Both the position numbers and the translations under genes were made by a program. From a virus, in the IMG/VR virus record IMGVR_UViG_3300017989_000150, positions 1-51,685 of that record: a stretch of 51,685 nt of DNA; one strand, given 5' to 3'. Below the pieces are notes generated by a model. The model saw nothing but the letters and a program-made list of their open reading frames with translations. It made no database searches and was not told the DNA's origin. Shown one piece after another: positions 45,798 to 51,685 of the stretch. Within the stretch, counting starts at the first letter, position 1; each line of letters opens with the position of its first letter.

Positions 45798-46587
45798 CTT
45801 CCTCCTCCAAGAAATCAAGATGGTCGACACTGGGGATCATGTCAATGACTCCACCATCAAAAACTACCGAAGGCTCTACTTCCGGCGGGGCTACCCGACG
45901 AAGCTCGTTGTCGAGAACCAAAACTGTCGAAACCCAATTTCGCGCATCTTGGGCGTTGGCCCGGCCTGAGTGCATGTCCTTTGAGTACCTCATCAACGCG
46001 ACGTCACGCATGTACGCCAGGCGCTCTTCGTCCGACATCGGGTTGGGGACCCCGAAGTCCAAAGAGAGGCCAACGATAGGATACCCGTCGGCAGCAGCCT
46101 GCATCCCTACCGTTGCCCCGATAGCCCGGAAGTACCTCTCCTTCTCTTTCACCGTCAGTATGGCGAAGTTCCAGAAGAGCTGCTGGTAGTCCTCGACCAT
46201 CTGACGCATGACCCCCTTCGGCTTCCCGAGGAGGGACAACTTTCCGATGATGTCCTCCCAGGACATTCGGGGGTTCAACAAGCAGAGCTCGAGGGTGTGG
46301 CGAATCTGGGAGTGGAAGCAGATGGCCCGTGCAGCCTGTACCCTTTTCGAGTTGGCGTTCAAGAGGCCGCGAGAGAGGTTCCTCCGGTCAGCCCACCGAC
46401 GAAGCTGGTTGGTGGGGGTGAATCTCCGGTTCTTGATGACTGGTACAGTCGCCCGAAGCCTCTCCAACAAGTCCTCGTCCGGCTTTGGGAGGCGTAGGAG
46501 ATCGAACTCGTCCTCAATCTCTGCGTCTTCCCACCTGCGGGAGATCAGCAGTGAAAGGTAGATCTCGTGTGGAACATGGGTCGTCAC
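45721..46587 (-). CDS. Hypothetical protein upstream of the terminase region
   Basis: A 288-residue, basic and helical protein with an acidic E/D-rich tail (LEEEDERRLLEEEDD) and several Trp and Arg residues. No family recognised. GTG 46587 overlaps the upstream stop (GTGA) and has GGGCGAGAT before it, so it is coupled with the 646-residue virion protein. Confidence 0.62.
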   Translation of the reverse strand: MTTHVPHEIYLSLLISRRWEDAEIEDEFDLLRLPKPDEDLLERLRATVPVIKNRRFTPTNQLRRWADRRNLSRGLLNANSKRVQAARAICFHSQIRHTLELCLLNPRMSWEDIIGKLSLLGKPKGVMRQMVEDYQQLFWNFAILTVKEKERYFRAIGATVGMQAAADGYPIVGLSLDFGVPNPMSDEERLAYMRDVALMRYSKDMHSGRANAQDARNWVSTVLVLDNELRRVAPPEVEPSVVFDGGVIDMIPSVDHLDFLEEEDERRLLEEEDDTTNRGQLIPFVPKQ

Positions 46588-48524
46588 ATCTCGCCCGTCT
46601 TCAGTTTCCGAACTCCCTCGAGGACCTTCTCCATACTCTTCATGGCCCCGATGGCGTCGTTCATCGGTAATTCAGAGTAGCCCATCTGACTCGCGACTAC
46701 CAGCGACGCCAGGGTTTTCTGGGCGTCTTCGAGGTCGCTCTCTGCCTCGACGTAGTTTCTGGTGTTCTCGGGATTGACGAAGCCGAGAGAGAGGATAGCG
46801 TCGATGGTCTCTGACCTGACCTCTCCGTGCTTGGCCATCTCGTAGAACAGAGCCTCGGCAGTCCGAACGAGCAACGCCGGGTCCCCTTTCAGGGTAGCGC
46901 AGACCTCCTCGGCGTGCTTCGTCAAATTGCCGTACTCTCCGTAGACATCCTCGGTAATGTCCTCTTGGATGTCCCCATACAGGATCACGGTTCCGAGCAC
47001 GTCGGCTTTTTTGAGAAGCCTCTTGGGATCTGGAGCTCCGACAGCGGCCAGCTTGAAGTGGGCTTCTTTCGTGTCGATGAACTGGTCATTGAAGCCGCTG
47101 CCGACAAGGGAATACGAGCCGCTGCCATCTCCGAGAAGCCTGGCAGCTTCCTTGGATCCCATGGCGTGGAAGGCCTCGAACTCCCCCGGAGTCGCGACCA
47201 GGTCGACCCTCCCCTCGGGAGGAGCGATGCACTTCAGGGAGTAGGAGGCCGGGACGAGGAATACGTCCTCCTCAATCTCAGTCGGCTTGATGACGTCACA
47301 ACGAACGATGGTCACACGGTCGCCGAGGTAGGTCTCGACAGCCCAGCCTGGACCGTAGTTGGTCTGAGCCTCGCCCTGCACCACGAACGGGGTAGTGCAC
47401 ATTACGTCCATTTTCACCGGGTCCGTGCAGAGGAACACACACTCCCCAGAAGGCTTGATGTCCGGAGCTGGGAGGTCGAACTCTCCTACCCACTTGCCGG
47501 CAATCTCCTCTTGGGCAGCGGCGTTCTTGCCGTTGAAGAAGATCTTCATGGGCAAGGTGATCCCGGTGAAGTCGAGAACTCGCGTGATGACGTACCCAAC
47601 AAGGGTCTCTCCGACGTTGGTCTTGACCATCCATTCGCCGGTCTTGTCCACCTCTTGTGCCTCAGCGAAAACGTCGGTGTCCAGGACCGGACCAGGGCCC
47701 CCAACTACGGCGTAGCCGTCAACGTTCGCCTGTTTGACGATCTCCGAGGGAAGGATGCTGATCTCCTTACGGGTAGCCGACTTCGCTGCTTCCTTACGCA
47801 AAGCGGCGCTCATCGACCGCACAGAATACCTGTGCCCGACTGATGGCTCGATGAGGAAAGTGTCATGGTGCCCTCCGAGCTCGGAAGACGTCTTCATGAT
47901 ACTTTGTCTGTCCCGACGCCGCCGTTTCTTCTCAGCCCCAACCATCTTCTTGATGAAGCGCGCAGCGAAAGGGGACTTCCTCGCCTCTTTGATCATCGCC
48001 ATGATGTCGCTTTCGCGAATGGAGGACAGCTTGGTGCTGATGTAGCGGTTCCCGTAGTGGTTCATGTGATCCGGTGGCTGCAGATCCTGCTCCTGCAGCA
48101 TGTCTTGCACATCCGGGTCGCCGGCGGGAACCGCGTCTACGGCAGCCTGAGAGAGCATCGCTTCCCGAATCCGCTCTTCTGTGAGCGGGAAGATCTCGTC
48201 GTCCTTTGCGAACGTAGCAAAAGGGAGGATGTCCCAATCGCGAACGAAGATGGGAATCTTGATTTCGTTCTTCTCTTGCTCACCAGCGTCGTCATCATCT
48301 CCGATGATGGCGTACCCGAGCATGTATCCCTCTTCAGGGTCCACTCGGACCTCCTCGATCTCCGGCTCGTACTCTGAGAGGTACGGATGTTCGGAGAACA
48401 AGGCCGTAGTGATGTCTTCTGGCCACGTCTCTGCGGGACCCTCAACACGGTTCTTGATGGTCGAAGAGACCATCGGAGCACCCTGCTTGTAGAATTCACG
48501 CTCGAGTAGGAGGTTAGCGGTCAT
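46584..48524 (-). CDS. Large virion-type protein with tags
   Basis: A 646-residue protein of unknown function. Tags LRKEA, IVKQA and LTKHA are present; the middle (about 270-450) is beta-rich with many G/V residues, and the N-terminal 230 residues are acidic with a K/R-rich patch. It may be an internal or baseplate protein. ATG 48524 shares an ATGA junction with the preceding gene, with GAGG nearby. It does not look like a portal: no typical conserved segment is visible. Confidence 0.6.
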   Translation of the reverse strand: MTANLLLEREFYKQGAPMVSSTIKNRVEGPAETWPEDITTALFSEHPYLSEYEPEIEEVRVDPEEGYMLGYAIIGDDDDAGEQEKNEIKIPIFVRDWDILPFATFAKDDEIFPLTEERIREAMLSQAAVDAVPAGDPDVQDMLQEQDLQPPDHMNHYGNRYISTKLSSIRESDIMAMIKEARKSPFAARFIKKMVGAEKKRRRRDRQSIMKTSSELGGHHDTFLIEPSVGHRYSVRSMSAALRKEAAKSATRKEISILPSEIVKQANVDGYAVVGGPGPVLDTDVFAEAQEVDKTGEWMVKTNVGETLVGYVITRVLDFTGITLPMKIFFNGKNAAAQEEIAGKWVGEFDLPAPDIKPSGECVFLCTDPVKMDVMCTTPFVVQGEAQTNYGPGWAVETYLGDRVTIVRCDVIKPTEIEEDVFLVPASYSLKCIAPPEGRVDLVATPGEFEAFHAMGSKEAARLLGDGSGSYSLVGSGFNDQFIDTKEAHFKLAAVGAPDPKRLLKKADVLGTVILYGDIQEDITEDVYGEYGNLTKHAEEVCATLKGDPALLVRTAEALFYEMAKHGEVRSETIDAILSLGFVNPENTRNYVEAESDLEDAQKTLASLVVASQMGYSELPMNDAIGAMKSMEKVLEGVRKLKTGEM

Positions 48525-51500
48525 GGGATATTGTCCTCTACTGTGAGGTCGGCCACTCTGCCGAAGCAAGAGTCGTCACCGACTCCGTTTGAACCGATGT
48601 ATATCTTAGCACCAGGGACGACCAGGGAGTCAATGGTCGGTATCGTAACACCGGAAACAACCTCGTCAAACACAGGCCCCCCGTTCTTCACGACTACGAA
48701 GCGCATTTCTGTGCTCCCGTACTCGAAAGAGACAGAGAGCTCGAGCTCGTCATCTGCCTCGTAGTCAAACCCAGAAGATTGGTATTGAACTCCGCCTACG
48801 AGCATTCGCAATCTAGCTTGAGAAGAGAGTCCACGGATGCCGAAAACGAAGTAGCCTGTACCGTAGAATAGCACTCTGAAGTCGTTGGTTTCCAGTAGCG
48901 CGCTCCGGGTGTATGGCCGGAAGGTACAGCTGACAACAGCCTCTCCACTCCCTGGAACAGACAACTTCCCACCAGGCGAAGAGACAATGTCCGGTGCTCG
49001 AGAGCGAGACGCCTCCGCTGTCGGGATGGGGCTACTCATCGGCCCAGCTTCCCACTGCGCACGCCAGAGGCGAACTTCTCCCCCTGGAGGTTGGCTCCAT
49101 CCGATACCCGTATCAGGCAGGACGTGCCAGGGAAAGATGCGGATGCTGCCACTGGTGTAGAGCGTGTCGTACGCCACCTGGAAGATTCGCCCAGGGTATG
49201 TAGTCCGCAAGTCTGGGGATACCTCTACGCAGGCCCTTCCAGCCAAGATGGCCCCGGGTGGGCCCATTCGGAAACTGACCCCGGCCAAATTGGGGTCGTA
49301 GACCACGGGCACTAGGACGTCCCCGGGGGTGACGATCCACCCCTCGATGTTCGACACGTCGGAATGAGACAGGGTCAGGTAAGCGTTAGGGTCGCCAGGG
49401 TCAGGGATCAGCGCCGTGCGCTCAACGTGCCGGCGCGGTACCTCGAGCTTCAGCCGTCGGTATCCCTGGTAGGTATCGGTGCCGTCTAGGATCCTCGCCT
49501 CCAAAATGGGCGAGTCGTCGTCGTAGACGTGGCCCCCGCGGATAGCGGGAGAGAGTGTCAGGGTCAACTCAGTTGTCTCGACTGCAGACAAGACAAAGAA
49601 ATGCCAGGCCTTCTCGCCCAGCGCAGTATTGGCCTTCAGCTCAACGATAGCCCCGCTGGCGATGGACTGATTTACTTGCTGAGCCGTCAGTACCCCATTG
49701 TTGAAGTAGAATGGCTGTCCAGGACCGTCTGTTGAAACGAGCGTGTGCAAAACGTCCATCTTGAGAGACAGCTGGGACGAGTAGGCAGGCCCCTTAGCAT
49801 CGCCGAGGTACTGCGCGGCAAATCCCTTATAGTCGTCGGACCACTGCGCCGACCTGGCGAATATGGAGAACGTGTCGACGTAGGTGCTCGCATCGAAGGG
49901 GAGGCCACCCTGCTCCATGTACCCTCCAACAGAGTCATCGATGATGACGATATCCGAAATGAGCAGCGTCCGCGCCGTCGGCTCCGTGAAGATGGCTGGG
50001 GAGAAGTAGATGATCCCCTCTGGTACATCCACGGAGTCCACCTCGACGATGAAGAACGCGTCTTGGAACTCTCCGAATAGGTCAATCTCCTGCCGGCCGA
50101 GGACCCAGTCCCCGGCGGAGACCAGAGACACGTCGAAGGCAGAACCTCCCGGGTTGACCAGGTTAGTCAGAGCACACCCAGAGTGATCGGGGGTGCCCCT
50201 GAGACCAGAAGCGATCACAGACCCTGTCCCGACCGGAGCCTCCAACACTAGTGCTGGACCGGCCTCCTTCAACCTCCGCATCAAATCCGCCGAGGGCGCA
50301 GCATTCTGTAGGAGGGACGAGGCAGCTCCCCCATGGAGGGTGGCTGACACGAACCTGTCCGAGTGCAAGAAGCGGTTCGTCTTCTCACCCTCAATCAAGA
50401 GCCCCGAGGGCAGTACTGGAACATTGATCTCGTAGATACTCTCCAGGCGAGGTGTGTCGTGCGCGACGTGGGCTAAATAGTAGCTCTTGGACCCTATGTT
50501 GGACATCACTGCACGCCCGCCCGACGGATCGTGACCCATCGCCAGGCTATGGAGCTCGGACTGGTATGTCCCCCAAGAGTCCCGCTGGATCAGCATCCCG
50601 CCGACCTGCGAGCCGAGGCCGCTATCGTCCCCGGGTGCTTCTGAGTCCGTTCTCCTGCCGCTCCTCCTAGAGCCTCCGCTCGATCCCTCGACGTTACCGG
50701 ACCCTCCGCCATCTTCAACAAACCCGTCGTTGCCGTAGTTCGGGACGCCGCGAGACCCCGCATTGTCTGTACCGGTCCGATTGAACACGCCAGACATAGA
50801 AGGGTCCAAGAAGATCTCTTCACGTCCGGTACCCCCAAGCCAGGACGCCCAGTCCTCTGGGGAGATGACGAACTCTGGGGCCCCAACACCCTCTAATCCA
50901 GGGCTGGGCGAGAAGGTGACCAGCGGGCTGTCAGAGACGTCACCCTCTTCCGGGAAGAGCAGGGACTTGAGAAGGTTGTACGCTCCAGGGGTGGTGACGA
51001 AAAAGCCTCCGCCCACAAGGAATGCTCCAGGTCCGTATGGGGGACGATCTTCAGACTCCCAGATACGGTTCTGCAGGTGGGGCACTCCACCTACCTCTAC
51101 AGGGAGCCACAAGGAATACACTGCTGGCAGCTCGACCAGCAGCCGCGCAATCCGGTCAAGCAGGTCTGCGAGCTCCTCGAACACCTTGCTGAGCTGACGT
51201 AGCTTGAGTTCAATAGCCCGAACGAGGTCGCTCACCTGCTCTCCTATCAAGTCTACAGACTTGAGCAGGTCGAGCAGGGCATCGAAGTTCACGACGACCG
51301 TTCCAAAATCAGGAAACAGGTCCTTGACCTTGACGCTGTTGAAGTCCGGAGCTTCGCCGCTTCTGCTGTAGACCGTGTCGCGCACGGTCCTGAACATCGC
51401 CGCTTCGCCGAGCCTGGACGCATTGTCCAAATCGATAGCCTCCCAATTATCGAGGCCCGAAGCGAGCTCCTCGAACAGGGAGATCTCCAAGACTTTGCCC

Positions 51501-51685
51501 AGGGCTTCTATCAGGGGCTGCAGCTCCAACAGGTACTCAGCCCCGACCAGGAATACCACCCCGCCAATGCCACCGCTCTCGTCCAGAAGAGGGCGGCGTG
51601 AGTCGAACTTGTCGTCGAAGGCCCAAAGGATTCCGCGAATCCAGTGTTGGAATCCGCGAATCTCGTCCCACTCCTGGCCGTCGAA
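48521..51685 (-). CDS. Large tail-type protein with C-terminal lectin/LamG-like domain, N-terminus beyond window
   Basis: The frame is open from 51685 down to 48521, at least 1054 residues; an apparent GTG at 51559 is not necessarily the start. The first ~180 residues are helical with heptads; the middle is beta-rich and glycine/serine-rich, and residues about 880-1040 resemble concanavalin-A-like lectin/LamG modules (CTFRPYTRSALLETNDFRVLFYGTGYFVFGIRG, then an ELSVSFEYG strand and a late IYIGSNG). This fits a baseplate, tail-fibre or adsorption protein. No K-x-A tag was evident. Confidence 0.66.
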   Translation of the reverse strand, partial: FDGQEWDEIRGFQHWIRGILWAFDDKFDSRRPLLDESGGIGGVVFLVGAEYLLELQPLIEALGKVLEISLFEELASGLDNWEAIDLDNASRLGEAAMFRTVRDTVYSRSGEAPDFNSVKVKDLFPDFGTVVVNFDALLDLLKSVDLIGEQVSDLVRAIELKLRQLSKVFEELADLLDRIARLLVELPAVYSLWLPVEVGGVPHLQNRIWESEDRPPYGPGAFLVGGGFFVTTPGAYNLLKSLLFPEEGDVSDSPLVTFSPSPGLEGVGAPEFVISPEDWASWLGGTGREEIFLDPSMSGVFNRTGTDNAGSRGVPNYGNDGFVEDGGGSGNVEGSSGGSRRSGRRTDSEAPGDDSGLGSQVGGMLIQRDSWGTYQSELHSLAMGHDPSGGRAVMSNIGSKSYYLAHVAHDTPRLESIYEINVPVLPSGLLIEGEKTNRFLHSDRFVSATLHGGAASSLLQNAAPSADLMRRLKEAGPALVLEAPVGTGSVIASGLRGTPDHSGCALTNLVNPGGSAFDVSLVSAGDWVLGRQEIDLFGEFQDAFFIVEVDSVDVPEGIIYFSPAIFTEPTARTLLISDIVIIDDSVGGYMEQGGLPFDASTYVDTFSIFARSAQWSDDYKGFAAQYLGDAKGPAYSSQLSLKMDVLHTLVSTDGPGQPFYFNNGVLTAQQVNQSIASGAIVELKANTALGEKAWHFFVLSAVETTELTLTLSPAIRGGHVYDDDSPILEARILDGTDTYQGYRRLKLEVPRRHVERTALIPDPGDPNAYLTLSHSDVSNIEGWIVTPGDVLVPVVYDPNLAGVSFRMGPPGAILAGRACVEVSPDLRTTYPGRIFQVAYDTLYTSGSIRIFPWHVLPDTGIGWSQPPGGEVRLWRAQWEAGPMSSPIPTAEASRSRAPDIVSSPGGKLSVPGSGEAVVSCTFRPYTRSALLETNDFRVLFYGTGYFVFGIRGLSSQARLRMLVGGVQYQSSGFDYEADDELELSVSFEYGSTEMRFVVVKNGGPVFDEVVSGVTIPTIDSLVVPGAKIYIGSNGVGDDSCFGRVADLTVEDNIP

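Noticed and set aside
46827-47843. A 338-codon plus-strand frame
   Set aside because: It is antisense to the 646-residue virion protein; no ribosome site.
1-51685. tRNA genes
   Set aside because: I looked for GTTCGAATCC-type T-arms outside the coding genes and found no acceptable cloverleaf; a program such as tRNAscan-SE would settle this.
1-51685. CRISPR arrays, insertion sequences, integrase and attachment sites
   Set aside because: No regularly spaced repeats, transposase or integrase motifs were visible. The 71-bp repeat is in coding sequence and has no terminal inverted repeats.

Overview
The window is a stretch of a tailed double-stranded DNA phage with a contractile tail (myovirus morphology, Caudoviricetes). 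The sequence shows a large terminase, a prohead-protease-like protein, an HK97-type major capsid protein, a tail sheath and a tail tube candidate. Genes are packed with 1-20 bp overlaps, and most starts carry a strong Shine-Dalgarno, so a bacterial host is likely; the sequence does not identify it. No integrase, tRNA, rRNA, CRISPR array or insertion sequence was recognised. Both edges cut through genes: positions 1-1073 hold a gene lacking its C-terminus, and 48521-51685 a gene lacking its N-terminus.

Layout. (1) Positions 1-20164, all minus strand: about forty small non-structural genes in short operons. Recognisable are an HD-domain phosphohydrolase, a HAD phosphatase, a YkgJ-type cysteine-cluster protein, an HNH endonuclease, a C5 cytosine DNA methyltransferase with tandem repeats in its target-recognition region, a ParB/DGHHR-type protein, a Myb/SANT-like protein and many small zinc-knuckle proteins. 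(2) 20165-20370: a divergent regulatory region with repeated operator-like sites. (3) 20371-23369: short plus-strand genes (a possible ribbon-helix-helix regulator, an exported Cys-rich protein, two unknowns) interleaved with two minus-strand membrane proteins, one a putative M48-like zinc metalloprotease. (4) 23375-41337, minus strand, transcribed right to left: head and tail genes in the order internal proteins, protease, scaffold-like proteins, small head protein, major capsid protein, connector-like proteins, sheath, tube. (5) 41393-42722, plus strand: a helix-turn-helix regulator and a coiled-coil membrane protein. (6) 42772-44487: terminase, minus. (7) 44520-45261: two small plus-strand genes. 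(8) 45258-51685, minus: further virion-type genes including a very large lectin-like protein.

Two signals run through the window. A 7-mer GTATAAG lies, correctly oriented, 20-220 bp before operon leaders at twelve places and has no visible -35 partner, which suggests a phage-specific (late-type) promoter. In the virion region only, nearly every protein carries one or more copies of a short motif [F/L/M/I/V]-x-K-x-A, often near the N-terminus. It could be a processing or packaging tag for the prohead protease encoded among them. No portal or tape-measure gene was recognised, so these presumably lie outside the window or are too diverged to see.

Genes of the left arm probably act during infection (DNA modification, nucleotide turnover, host takeover, regulation), and the right arm builds the particle. 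Most small genes have no recognisable function and are described as such.
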